Source of the DNA: Hyphomonadaceae bacterium
GTDB lineage: Bacteria; Pseudomonadota; Alphaproteobacteria; Caulobacterales; Maricaulaceae
DNA length: 61,369 nucleotides
Reading direction: 5' to 3'
NCBI GenBank assembly: GCA_013001295.1
Contig: JABDMW010000059.1
Span: 1-61,369 of the forward strand
Both the position numbers and the translations under genes were made by a program. This document shows, piece by piece, positions 19,101-27,650 of the stretch. Every line of letters begins with the position of its first letter. Positions within the stretch are counted from its first letter, which is position 1. The notes below the pieces were generated by a model, which saw only the letters and a program-made list of their open reading frames with translations, was not told the DNA's origin and searched no databases.

Positions 19101-19324
19101 ACATCATTGTCTGAATCGACCGTAACCGCCGCACCTGTTGTGACGGCGATGCTTCCTGTACTCGTGATCGTGACATCCGATGCGTTGCCGTCTGTTCCTG
19201 CAGTACTTGTTGATATTCCGCTGGTTCTTTCGTCCGTTATTTCAACTTGTGCAAATGCGTTTGACGCGGTTGAGACCGCAACAGCAGATATACAAGTCGT
19301 CAATAATAAGTGGTGAAATTTCAT
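16103..19324 (-). CDS. Autotransporter outer-membrane protein
   Basis: About 1073 residues. Sec signal peptide (KFHHLLLTTCISAVAVSTAS, cut after NAFA); a passenger of about 650 residues rich in short repeated Ser/Thr/Gly/Asn beta-strand units (for example SILISGGSTF- and NVGGDVTG-like turns), consistent with a beta-helix; and a C-terminal autotransporter beta-barrel (about residues 800-1073) ending in the outer-membrane signature ARLVVRMLF with terminal Phe. Start at ATG 19324; a TTG four codons upstream is unlikely. Role probably surface exposure or adhesion; no catalytic motif seen in the passenger. A 16-bp palindrome lies just upstream. Confidence 0.9.
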   Translation of the reverse strand: MKFHHLLLTTCISAVAVSTASNAFAQVEITDERTSGISTSTAGTDGNASDVTITSTGSIAVTTGAAVTVDSDNDVTNSGIVSSEDADDTTGILVDQTVTSNITNTNSISLTETAPEDGVPSTGNGTIAQGSGRTGILISGGSTFTGNVENSTNASIRIQGQDSAGIRLANTASMVGDLLQSGSLTVFGENSTGVDIIGNVIGNLALAGAISATGENSVGVNVGGDVTGAVTVSSSISSSGYVTQQGQTITSRPILAGRDELDSTGNLTQAGSALQVGGNVTQGIQITEIGTVAMFGSAPAILIDGGGTPIAIGQVGQITDPNDEDFDENLQFAFVNQGTLASDSVLDNIDATAFSLANATLDGGINNTSVMSATVYRSGIDPDATAATNDAHARVIVIGGNGIAERINNSGTIFARGVEDTESVYADPDNVLAPNQILVTAIEIDPGGSLSEITNTGTLTAIITGRNGEARVLVDRSGTLHTVNNSGFISALGVSSDVNGEQDTDFNFIAIDVSANTAGFTLNQTPIVDTETGEENDPAIAGDIILGSGADTLNIAAGTVNSDIEFGAGADTLALSNGSVVTGAISDSGGDLTIMVADSSALTITAPGNINATSANFDATSTYSPFIDPAAGTTSLLNASGDVTFESGAIIAPRLANVIDDPTIAFEIARAGGTLSFDELAGSLRSDATPFLYNTNFTRSVTDPNTLVLTLDLRSTSELGLDNVQAAAFTSAFEALQNAPNLGSAFTGITDQVSFNAAYNQLLPEFAASARQFVLANVDGATGAVGSHLNTARRSPERPGGAWIEEFAYFADRDLAGLSEQFRGYGFGITGGLDTSFGPFQTVGVNFGFASTEVEDVLGVDEPLDVLTLQGGLYAGYQVGKLGIDLYAGGGYNDFEASRNVEIGTYSAAARGDWKGTHYNASASAGYDISFGKYYVRPSATFSYLRLNEDAFVEEGSADIALAIDSREAEVGTATGLLDIGARFERERSWFAPALRLGIRNDFINDGVMTTGNFVSGSNPFALTSEEFPDTGIVLGITFSAGSNYSSFSLDYDADIRDGFNRHTARLVVRMLF

Positions 19325-19350
19325 ATCCCAATCCAATTTGACCGCAAGAC

Positions 19351-19366
19351 TGGTGAGACCTCACCA
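19351..19366. promoter_or_regulatory. Perfect palindrome in autotransporter leader
   Basis: TGGTGAG-AC-CTCACCA, a perfect 7-2-7 inverted repeat ending 27 bp before the autotransporter ATG. It could be an operator or a 5' UTR hairpin. No matching second copy was noticed. Confidence 0.35.
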
Positions 19367-19490
19367 AAAACGCATTGATTCACCGTCTTTTAGACAATGA
19401 AACGGTTAACGTCGACTATATATTGATTACAAACTGCAAAGAGTTTGGCAACGGATAAATGCCCGGGTGGATCGGGCGTCGTTTAATCAA

Positions 19491-19522
19491 ATAAAAAAGG
19501 CCGACGAATAATCCGCCGGCCC
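19491..19522 (-). terminator. Rho-independent terminator of glnA
   Basis: Read on the minus strand: a GC-rich stem (GGCCGGCGGA pairing imperfectly with TCGTCGGCC around an AT-rich loop) followed by TTTTTTAT. It lies about 30 bp past the glnA stop. Confidence 0.8.
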
Positions 19523-19549
19523 TCTATTTTGGTTCAATTGTTAGCTATT

Positions 19550-20953
19550 TTAGCATTTATAATACATGTCAAATTCGACGGGATGCGGGTGCATCGCCAA
19601 TCTGTGGACTTCTTCCATCTTCAGCTCGATATAGGCATCGATCTGATCATCGTCAAACACACCGCCGGCTTTCAGGAAGTCCCTGTCGCTATCCAGGTTT
19701 TCAAGAGCTTCTCTCAACGAGCCGCATACCTGTGGAATACTGGCCGCTTCCTGCGGTGGCAAATCATACAAATCTTTGTCCATCGGGTCTCCCGGGTGGA
19801 TTTTGTTCTTAATGCCGTCGAGACCGGCCATAAGAAGCGCAGTATATGTGAGGTATGGGTTGCCGGCAGGATCCGGGAAGCGGACTTCGAGGCGTTTGCC
19901 ATTTGGAGATGCTGTCCAAGGGATCCGTACCGATGCAGAACGGTTGCGCGCCGAGTAAGCGAGCATAACAGGTGCTTCAAAACCTGGGACTAAGCGTTTG
20001 TAACTATTGGTAGAAGAGTTGGCGAACGCATTAATTGCTTTGGCATGTTTGATGACACCGCCGATGTAGTACAGACACTCTGTGGATAGTCCGGCATATT
20101 CATTTCCGGCAAACAATGGCTTGCCGTCTTTCCAGATCGATTGATGAACGTGCATGCCGGTGCCGTTGTCATTGTGCACGGGTTTGGGCATAAATGTCGC
20201 CGTTTTTCCATATGCATGGGCAACGTTGTGAACGATGTATTTATACAGTTGCATGCGGTCGCCCATTTTCAACAGGGTTGAGAACTTCATACCAAGCTCG
20301 TGCTGCGACGGTGCCACTTCGTGATGGTGCTTTTCAGGCTCCAAACCCAACTCCGTCATGACAGAAAGCATCTCGGTGCGCATGTCCTGCTCATGGTCAA
20401 TCGGTGGGACAGGGAAGTAGCCGCCTTTTGGACCAGGGCGGTGACCCATATTACCACCTGTGTACTGTGTTCCAGAGTTGTAAGGGCCTTCTACAGAATC
20501 AAGTGAGAACCCCGTGTTGTTCTGGTCTGTATTCCAGCGCACATCGTCAAAAACGAAAAACTCGGCTTCTGGACCAAAATAAACGGTGTCGCCGATTTTT
20601 GCTGATTTAATGTAGTTTTCAGCCTTTTTCGCGGTTGTCCGTGGATCGCGGTTGTAGGGCTCGCCTGTGTCGGGCTCAAGAACATCACAGAACATCGTCA
20701 AGGTTTCTTGCTGGTAGAATGGATCAATATCTGCTGTGCTTGGATCTGGCTTTAATACCATGTCCGATTCATTGATGCTTTTCCAACCCGAAATTGATGA
20801 TCCGTCAAACATGGTGCCGTCTTCGAAGAGGTCTTCGTCGACCATTGAAGCGTCGAACGTAACGTGTTGCATTTTGCCTTTGACGTCCGTGAACCGGAGG
20901 TCAACATATCCGATGTTCTCATCTTTGATTTTCTTCAATATTTTGTCAGACAT
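19550..20953 (-). CDS. glnA: Glutamine synthetase type I
   Basis: 467 residues: ATP-dependent ligation of ammonia to glutamate, the main ammonium-assimilation enzyme. Seen: [28 protein letters not shown] with metal ligands, [21 protein letters not shown] and the adenylylation loop [10 protein letters not shown], whose Tyr is the AMP-modification site of GSI-beta enzymes. Full family length. It lies 42 bp downstream of glnB on the same strand, the classical alphaproteobacterial glnBA arrangement, and ends at a terminator. Confidence 0.97.
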   Translation of the reverse strand: MSDKILKKIKDENIGYVDLRFTDVKGKMQHVTFDASMVDEDLFEDGTMFDGSSISGWKSINESDMVLKPDPSTADIDPFYQQETLTMFCDVLEPDTGEPYNRDPRTTAKKAENYIKSAKIGDTVYFGPEAEFFVFDDVRWNTDQNNTGFSLDSVEGPYNSGTQYTGGNMGHRPGPKGGYFPVPPIDHEQDMRTEMLSVMTELGLEPEKHHHEVAPSQHELGMKFSTLLKMGDRMQLYKYIVHNVAHAYGKTATFMPKPVHNDNGTGMHVHQSIWKDGKPLFAGNEYAGLSTECLYYIGGVIKHAKAINAFANSSTNSYKRLVPGFEAPVMLAYSARNRSASVRIPWTASPNGKRLEVRFPDPAGNPYLTYTALLMAGLDGIKNKIHPGDPMDKDLYDLPPQEAASIPQVCGSLREALENLDSDRDFLKAGGVFDDDQIDAYIELKMEEVHRLAMHPHPVEFDMYYKC

Positions 20954-20995
20954 TTTTTATCCCTTTGTGAATAGCGTTATGATTACAGTTGATTT

Positions 20996-21645
<650 letters not shown>

Positions 21646-23937
21646 ATGTCTAAACAGCCAGGGCGTGTGCCTGAAAAAAGCTTCATCACTGATAAACAAG
21701 CGTTGGATTTTCATGCGAAACCCACGCCGGGCAAGCTTGCGCTCCAACCAACAAAACCCATGGCAACGCAACGCGATCTGTCCTTGGCTTATTCGCCAGG
21801 TGTCGCGGTTCCTGTCGAAGCGATCGCAGCGGATCCGGATGCAGTTTACGATTATACGTCCAAAGGAAATATGGTTGCGGTTGTCTCAAATGGTACCGCC
21901 ATTCTCGGGCTCGGAAATTTGGGTGCTGCCGCTTCAAAACCGGTTATGGAAGGTAAGGCTGTCCTCTTCAAAAGATTTGCAGATATTGATTCGTTTGATA
22001 TCGAAGTGGAGGAAGAAGACCCGGAAGCGTTTATCGAGTGCGTTAAGCGGTTTGGAAATACGTTTGGCGGTATAAATCTAGAGGATATCGCGTCTCCGGA
22101 AGCATTTATCATTGAGCAAAGACTTCGCGATGAACTGGATATCCCGGTTTTTCATGACGATCAGCACGGAACCGCAATTATTGCAACCGCCGGCCTGATC
22201 AATGCCTGCGATATCACCGGGCGCAAATTTGAAGATATAAAAGTCGTGTTGTCGGGAGCAGGGGCTGCGGGGCTCTCTGTTCTGGGGTTGATCAAAAGCC
22301 TTGGTGTCAAGGACGAAAACGCAATCGTGCTTGATAGCAAGGGTGTGGTTTACCGCGGACGCAAAGAATCTATGGATCAATGGAAGGCGCCGCACGCGAT
22401 TGATACCGATTTACGAACACTTGAAGAGGCCATGAAAGGTGCAGACGTATTTTTGGGCTTGTCTGTCGCCGGGCTTGTCAGCAAGGACATGGTTAAATCC
22501 ATGGCCGACAATCCGATTATCTTCGCTATGGCCAACCCGGATCCAGAGATAACGCCAGAGGATATATTGTCCGTCCGTGATGATGCGATTATTGCCACGG
22601 GGCGTAGCGATTATGCCAATCAGGTCAATAACGTTCTTGGGTTTCCCTACATATTCCGCGGTGCATTGGACGTGCGCGCCCGCAACGTGAACGAAGAGAT
22701 GAAGCTGGCGTGCGCCAAGGCGCTTGCAGAACTTGCGCGTGAGGACGTGCCTGAGGAAGTTGCAGCGGCATATCACGGTAAGCGACCTAAATACGGTCCG
22801 GAATATATTATTCCCGCGCCTTTCGATCCGCGACTGATCTCCAAAATACCGCCTTACGTGGCCCAAGCGGCCATGGATACAGGTGTTGCGCGCAAACCGA
22901 TCGAAGATATGGAGGCGTATGCGCAAATCCTGGCTGGACGATTGGACCCGACAGCGTCGATATTACAGGGCATTGCGGAAACAGTGACAGCAAATCCGCG
23001 TACAATTGTTTTTGCGGAAGGCGAGGAACCGGCTGTCATTCGCGCCGCGCAATCTTTCCAGCAACGCGGGCTCGGAAAAGCGATTCTGATTGGCCGCGAA
23101 AAGCCGATACGCGACAATATGGAATTGCTGGGTGTCGAGGATGACGGAAGCCTGGAAATTCTCAATGCCCGATTGTTTGATCGCAATCATGAATTCGTAG
23201 AACATCTTTATAAGCGCTTGCAAAGAAAAGGATTTTTGCGAAGGGATGCGCAAAGAATGGTCAATAACGACCGGAATGTCTTCTCCGCGCTTATGCTCAG
23301 TTTTGGACTGGCGGACGGCATGGTTACAGGGGTAACCCGCGCCTACGACAAAGCTTTGAAAGATGTCCGTATGGTTTTGGATCATACGGCCGACGAACGC
23401 ACCATGGGCGTCTCCGTTGTTGTCGGCAAGCATCAGACATTATTCATTGCTGATACAAATATTACTGAATTTCCTACGGCTGAAGACCTGGCAGATATCG
23501 CTGAAAGCACAGCTAAATTCGCAAAACGATTTGGATTTACGCCGCGGGTGGCCATGATTTCGTATTCGACATTCGGCAATCCGACGGGCGAACGTACGCA
23601 AAAGGTCAGGAACGCCGTTCGTATTTTGGACCGAAAGCAGGTGGATTTTGAGTATGAAGGTGATATTGCCGCAGATGTGGCGCTGAATCCAAATCACAGT
23701 CTGACATATCCGTTTTCGCGGTTAAGTGGGCCGGCTAACGTATTGATTATGCCCGCAATTCATTCTGCCAGCATATCCACAAAATTACTGGACTCTGTTG
23801 GCGGTGCGACAGTATTGGGACCATTTTTGACCGGACTCGAAAAGCCGGTTCAAATCGCACAGCTCGGCGCGACAGCATCCGAAATCACGCGCATGGCGGC
23901 CTTGGCTGCATATAGCTCGATCGATGTCGAGGATTAG
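21646..23937 (+). CDS. maeB: NADP-dependent malic enzyme with PTA-like domain
   Basis: 763 residues. Residues about 1-160 are the malic N-domain (YSPGVAVP, YTSKGNMVAVVSNGTAILGLG), about 165-400 the NAD(P)-binding domain (HDDQHGTAIIATAGLINA, LSGAGAAGLSV) and about 430-763 a phosphotransacetylase-like C-domain (TRAYDKALKDVRMVLDH, VAMISYSTFGNPTGERT). Large MaeB enzymes decarboxylate malate to pyruvate with NADP; the PTA domain is regulatory (acetyl-CoA/acetyl-P sensing) and not catalytic in characterised members. The last base is shared with the GTG start of the MATE gene. Confidence 0.96.
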   Translation: MSKQPGRVPEKSFITDKQALDFHAKPTPGKLALQPTKPMATQRDLSLAYSPGVAVPVEAIAADPDAVYDYTSKGNMVAVVSNGTAILGLGNLGAAASKPVMEGKAVLFKRFADIDSFDIEVEEEDPEAFIECVKRFGNTFGGINLEDIASPEAFIIEQRLRDELDIPVFHDDQHGTAIIATAGLINACDITGRKFEDIKVVLSGAGAAGLSVLGLIKSLGVKDENAIVLDSKGVVYRGRKESMDQWKAPHAIDTDLRTLEEAMKGADVFLGLSVAGLVSKDMVKSMADNPIIFAMANPDPEITPEDILSVRDDAIIATGRSDYANQVNNVLGFPYIFRGALDVRARNVNEEMKLACAKALAELAREDVPEEVAAAYHGKRPKYGPEYIIPAPFDPRLISKIPPYVAQAAMDTGVARKPIEDMEAYAQILAGRLDPTASILQGIAETVTANPRTIVFAEGEEPAVIRAAQSFQQRGLGKAILIGREKPIRDNMELLGVEDDGSLEILNARLFDRNHEFVEHLYKRLQRKGFLRRDAQRMVNNDRNVFSALMLSFGLADGMVTGVTRAYDKALKDVRMVLDHTADERTMGVSVVVGKHQTLFIADTNITEFPTAEDLADIAESTAKFAKRFGFTPRVAMISYSTFGNPTGERTQKVRNAVRILDRKQVDFEYEGDIAADVALNPNHSLTYPFSRLSGPANVLIMPAIHSASISTKLLDSVGGATVLGPFLTGLEKPVQIAQLGATASEITRMAALAAYSSIDVED

Positions 23938-25292
23938 TGGCGGATAAAAATTCGATCGATCTGACGCAAGGGCCAATTTCGGGGCACATTTTACGTATGC
24001 TGGGGCCGTTTGCACTCGCAATTGTGGCACTCTTGTCTGTTCGAATTGTTGATACGATTTATCTTGGACGTATTGGCGTTGACGCGCTTGCCGCTATGGG
24101 GTTTTGCCTTCCCATCGTATTCTTGGGAAATAGCGCGAATATCGGCCTTGGGGCGGGCACTATGTCGGCGGTGTCGCGCGCCATCGGCCAAAAAGACGGC
24201 GAGAAAGCGAAACGCCATGCGGCGGCAGCAATATTGATGGCGATTACAGTTATGGTCGTCCTGAGCTCCTTATTGCTCTTGAGCATGCCGCTGGTTTTAC
24301 AGAAAATGGGGGCTGAACCGCATATCGCAGAATTGGCCCGTAGTTATATGTTGTTCGCGCTGCCGGGCCTAACCATCGTCAGCATCGCCATGATGTGTAA
24401 TAATATTCTGCGCGCCAGTGGCGAAGCAGCATTGCCAAGCTCGATCATGATATTGGGCGCGGTTTTAAACATCATTATCGACCCGTTCTTGATCTTTGGA
24501 ATTGGCCCGTTCCCACGAATGGAAGTACCGGGAGCTGCGCTCGCATCACTGATCGCCAACTCAATAGCGGCATGTTTTGGCCTTTGGGTTGTCCTATTTT
24601 ATCGCAAAGCGGTTCATTTCAGGGACATAACGCTCGGATCCATCGGCCGCGCCTGGCGTGTAATAGGGCGGGTCGGCATACCCGCAGCATTGACAAATAT
24701 TGTTGTTCCTGTGGGTATGGTGTTGGTCACGTCGATTATTGCGTACCGGGTCGGTACAATCGGCGTCGCGACATTCAACGTTGTGATGAGTGCGGAAATC
24801 ATCGCCGTTGCTTTATTATACGCACTTTCTGCCTGTATCGGTGCGGTGACCGGGCAAAACGGGGGGGCGCGCCAGACAGACCGCGTCCGGGAAGCGTTTA
24901 TATTTTGCTATAAAATTTGTGTGGGCTGGGCGATATTCATGTCCATCGTTATGCTGGCGATCAGAATTCCAATCCTGTCCGCATTCACCAAAGACCAAAT
25001 GGTGATCGAGATGGCCAATTCATATTTTTACTGGGTCCCAATCACGATCATGTTTTATGGTTTTGTGTTTGTCACGGCAGCTGGGTTTAACGCGTTGGGT
25101 CGCCCATCTTATGGTTTGATATTCACCATCATCAGGTCGATCATCCTCTATGTTCCCCTGATCGGGATTGGGGTCTATTTGTGGGAAATGAACGGGGCAT
25201 TTATCGGTATCGCCGCCGCTAACCTGTTCTCTGGAATGATCGCTATTTTCTGGGCGTTAAAAAAAGCACCGATGACGGCCCGAACGAGTTGA
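23937..25292 (+). CDS. MATE-family efflux transporter
   Basis: 451 residues, about 12 hydrophobic helices in two MatE repeats, inner membrane. Seen: ARSYMLFALPGLTIVSIAMM and NNILRASGEAALPSSIMILG of repeat 1, and VTSIIAYRVGTIGVATFNVV with ALSACIGAVTGQNGGA of repeat 2. Likely Na+/H+-coupled export of cationic compounds; substrate not predictable. Starts with GTG overlapping the maeB stop (TAGTG), so it is co-transcribed with maeB. Confidence 0.9.
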   Translation: MADKNSIDLTQGPISGHILRMLGPFALAIVALLSVRIVDTIYLGRIGVDALAAMGFCLPIVFLGNSANIGLGAGTMSAVSRAIGQKDGEKAKRHAAAAILMAITVMVVLSSLLLLSMPLVLQKMGAEPHIAELARSYMLFALPGLTIVSIAMMCNNILRASGEAALPSSIMILGAVLNIIIDPFLIFGIGPFPRMEVPGAALASLIANSIAACFGLWVVLFYRKAVHFRDITLGSIGRAWRVIGRVGIPAALTNIVVPVGMVLVTSIIAYRVGTIGVATFNVVMSAEIIAVALLYALSACIGAVTGQNGGARQTDRVREAFIFCYKICVGWAIFMSIVMLAIRIPILSAFTKDQMVIEMANSYFYWVPITIMFYGFVFVTAAGFNALGRPSYGLIFTIIRSIILYVPLIGIGVYLWEMNGAFIGIAAANLFSGMIAIFWALKKAPMTARTS

Positions 25293-25337
25293 CGTAGCGT
25301 CAAAGATGAGGCAAAGGGTGCGCGGCCTTACCAAAGT

Positions 25338-25422
25338 GCGGGTGTGGCGGAATTGGTAGACGCGCCAGATTTAGGTTCTGGTATCGCAAGATGTGGAAGT
25401 TCGAGTCTTCTCACCCGCACCA
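25338..25422 (+). tRNA. tRNA-Leu (anticodon TAG)
   Basis: 85 nt folding as a long-variable-arm tRNA: acceptor arms GCGGGTG / CACCCGC, D-loop with GGTAGACGC, anticodon stem CCAGA / TCTGG around loop TTTAGGT (anticodon TAG, reading CUN leucine), variable arm GTATCGCAAGATGT, T-arm with GTTCGAGTC, and an encoded 3' CCA. It stands at the boundary between the housekeeping part and the catabolic island, a classical place for integration, but no integrase or repeated 3' end was seen. Confidence 0.97.
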
Positions 25423-25507
25423 TTTAAGTTTTTCATCTCATTCTAAATTAAAAGCGCTCTGACTCGGTTGAGTGTGTGCCCTCTTTTGCGCGCGTAGCCG
25501 TATAGAA

Positions 25508-25537
25508 TGCGTACGTAAGTCGCTAAAAAAATACGCA
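25508..25537. promoter_or_regulatory. 30-bp tripartite dyad, copy 1 (before KstD-like operon)
   Basis: TGCGTA, then an 18-base spacer with GC exactly at its centre, then TACGCA. It starts about 150 bp before the flavoprotein ATG. Same arms, spacing and central GC as the copies at 32481-32510 and 60015-60044. An extra half-site TGCGTA lies at 25571-25576. Confidence 0.75.
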
Positions 25538-25656
25538 ATATAGCGAAGTGTTGCTCATTTTAGCGCAATATGCGTAATAAATGCGATAGTTATTGTGTTT
25601 TTCGTTGCGAAACGTTCTTGCCTGCGGTCTAATATAGAAAAACAAAGGCGAGGGTG

Positions 25657-27321
25657 ATGAACTCAATTGATGTCGATATTTTAGTGGTCGGATCCGGGGC
25701 GGGCGCATTGACCGCTGCCATCACAGCCCACGACGCGGGTGGGAATGTATTAGTCATCGAGAAGTCAGATATGTATGGCGGGACATCTGCCACGTCCGGC
25801 GGCGGAATTTGGATACCTTGTAATCATCTTATGGCTGAACATGGGGAAACAGACACGCCGGAGGCCGCCATTGAATATTTGAAAGCCTGTATCGGTGACG
25901 CCGTTTCAGAAGAACGCCTAAAAGCCTATGTCGAGAATGCGCCTAAAATGCTCAAGGACATGGAAGACAAGTCGGACATCAGGTTTGTGTCGACACCGTA
26001 CGCAGATTATCTGACCGAAAAGCCGGGAAGTAAGGATGGCTGGCGGACGCTTGACCCCGTTCCGATGTCGGCGACCAAACTCGGGAAAGAGTTTTTCAAT
26101 ATGCGGCCGCCACATCCGCAGACGATTTTCGGCGGATTTACAATTACCGTGAATGAAGCCAAGAAAATAATCACCCGCGCCAAGGGTTGGAAGTGGATCA
26201 TGGCAAAACTAATGATTTCGTATCGGTTAGATATCCCGATGCGGATGAAATCCAAACGCCATCGTCGTCTATGTTTGGGCAATGCTTTGGTTGGACGATG
26301 TCTAACGTCGGTATTTAAACGCAAAATTCCGATCTGGCGAAACGCGCCGCTCCAATCGCTTATCGAGTCGGATGGCACCGTGACCGGAGCAATTGTGAAA
26401 AAAGACAATGAAGTTGTTCACGTCACCGCTAAAAAAGGCGTCATACTCGCGGCGGGCGGGTTTGAACATAATGCCGAGATGCGCACAAAACATCTGCCAG
26501 GACCAACGGATACCAAATGGAGTGCAACCCCGGGACAAAATACCGGTGATGCCCATAAGGCGGCGCAAGAAGTCGGTGCGAATTTAACACTTATGGATGC
26601 GGCGTGGTGGGGCCCGTCTGTTCGATTGCCTCGCGATGACCGGTCGCGTGTTTTATTCGCTGAACGCGCATTGCCAGGAATCTATATCGTCAATGAAAAG
26701 GGCGAACGCTATCTCAACGAGGCCGCAAGCTATGATGAAGTCGGGCGCCAATTGCAGGCGCATCCGAAAACAAGTTGGGTGATTTTTGACCGTCGTGCCA
26801 GAGAGAAATATGGTATTGGGCCACTATATCCAACCGCTGTCCATCCAGACTCCAAATGGAACAGTTCCATCAAAGCGGTCGTAAAAAAATCCGACACAAT
26901 TGAAGGTTTGGCTCAACAAATGGGTGTTGATGCAAAAGGCTTGCAGGCCACGGTCGACAAAGTCGCCAAATACTCTGAGAGCGGCGTTGATGAAGATTTT
27001 GGGTCAGGTAGTACTGCGTATGACCGGTATTACGGCGATCCAACAATTACGCCAAATCCGTGCTTGGCACCGCTTGCCAAGGCGCCGTTCTATGCTTTTC
27101 CTGTTTATCCAGGGGACATCGGCACGAAAGGTGGTGTCGACGTTGACGTCAACGCGCAAGCCCTAAACGTTAGGGGTAAGCCAATTGGCGGATTATACGC
27201 TACCGGCAATACAGCCTCGTCCGTTATGGGACGAACTTATCCTGGCGCAGGTTCGACATTGGGACCTGCCATGACATTCGGCTATGTCGCCGCAAAACAC
27301 GCGATGGGCGTGAACTCATAA
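25657..27321 (+). CDS. KstD-like FAD-dependent dehydrogenase
   Basis: 554 residues of the fumarate reductase/3-ketosteroid delta1-dehydrogenase flavoprotein family. Seen: dinucleotide fold VVGSGAGALTAAITAHDAGG, EKSDMYGGTSATSGGGIWIP, FAD segment GVILAAGGFEHN, the YPGDIGTKGGVDVD block matching the KstD catalytic Tyr/Gly region, and LYATGNTASSVMGRTYPGAG with GPAMTFGYVAA, a KstD hallmark. KstD introduces a C1-C2 double bond in ring A of 3-ketosteroids; similar enzymes act on other cyclic ketones, so steroid specificity is inferred from context. ATG 25657 is preferred over GTG 25654. First gene of an operon with a small beta-rich protein and a sulfatase, downstream of a 30-bp dyad. Confidence 0.85.
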   Translation: MNSIDVDILVVGSGAGALTAAITAHDAGGNVLVIEKSDMYGGTSATSGGGIWIPCNHLMAEHGETDTPEAAIEYLKACIGDAVSEERLKAYVENAPKMLKDMEDKSDIRFVSTPYADYLTEKPGSKDGWRTLDPVPMSATKLGKEFFNMRPPHPQTIFGGFTITVNEAKKIITRAKGWKWIMAKLMISYRLDIPMRMKSKRHRRLCLGNALVGRCLTSVFKRKIPIWRNAPLQSLIESDGTVTGAIVKKDNEVVHVTAKKGVILAAGGFEHNAEMRTKHLPGPTDTKWSATPGQNTGDAHKAAQEVGANLTLMDAAWWGPSVRLPRDDRSRVLFAERALPGIYIVNEKGERYLNEAASYDEVGRQLQAHPKTSWVIFDRRAREKYGIGPLYPTAVHPDSKWNSSIKAVVKKSDTIEGLAQQMGVDAKGLQATVDKVAKYSESGVDEDFGSGSTAYDRYYGDPTITPNPCLAPLAKAPFYAFPVYPGDIGTKGGVDVDVNAQALNVRGKPIGGLYATGNTASSVMGRTYPGAGSTLGPAMTFGYVAAKHAMGVNS

Positions 27322-27335
27322 ACAAGGAGACTGAA

Positions 27336-27632
27336 ATGGGATTTAACGGAACCTGGAATATTACAATGAAAACGCCGATGGGCGACCGTGAAGCGGTGCT
27401 GACATTGGCGCAGGACGGTGACGAATTATCCGGCGAGGCCACCGCCGACGGAAATGCAACGCCGGTTAAGAATGGGAAGGTCGAGGACGGCCGGGCGAAA
27501 TTCAATGTGGATTTGACCACACCCATGCCGATCACGCTTGAATTTGACGTCGCTGAAGATGGCAGCAATCTCGACGGGTCGGTGAAGCTCGGTATGTTCG
27601 GGACTTCAGATGTAACCGGAACGCCAGCTTAG
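27336..27632 (+). CDS. Small beta-rich conserved protein
   Basis: 98 residues, no signal peptide, no cysteines. Seen: GTWNITMKTPMGDREAVLTL, then alternating short strands with Gly/Asp turns (LSGEATADGNATPVKNGKVE) and a PMPITLEFDVAEDG segment, giving a likely small beta-barrel or lipocalin-like sandwich. I do not recognise an assigned function. RBS AAGGAGACTGAA precedes the ATG. It sits 14 bases after the KstD-like gene and 18 before a sulfatase, so it is co-expressed with them; a carrier or accessory role for a hydrophobic substrate is speculation. Confidence 0.75.
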   Translation: MGFNGTWNITMKTPMGDREAVLTLAQDGDELSGEATADGNATPVKNGKVEDGRAKFNVDLTTPMPITLEFDVAEDGSNLDGSVKLGMFGTSDVTGTPA

Positions 27633-27650
27633 TTTTAAAGGTTAGCGATC

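Noticed and set aside
25571-25576. Second TGCGTA near the KstD operon as another full dyad
   Set aside because: No TACGCA at the required spacing (GTGTTT instead).
25293-25653. Integration site at tRNA-Leu marking the island as a mobile element
   Set aside because: No integrase, no direct repeat of the tRNA 3' end and no transposase found within the window.
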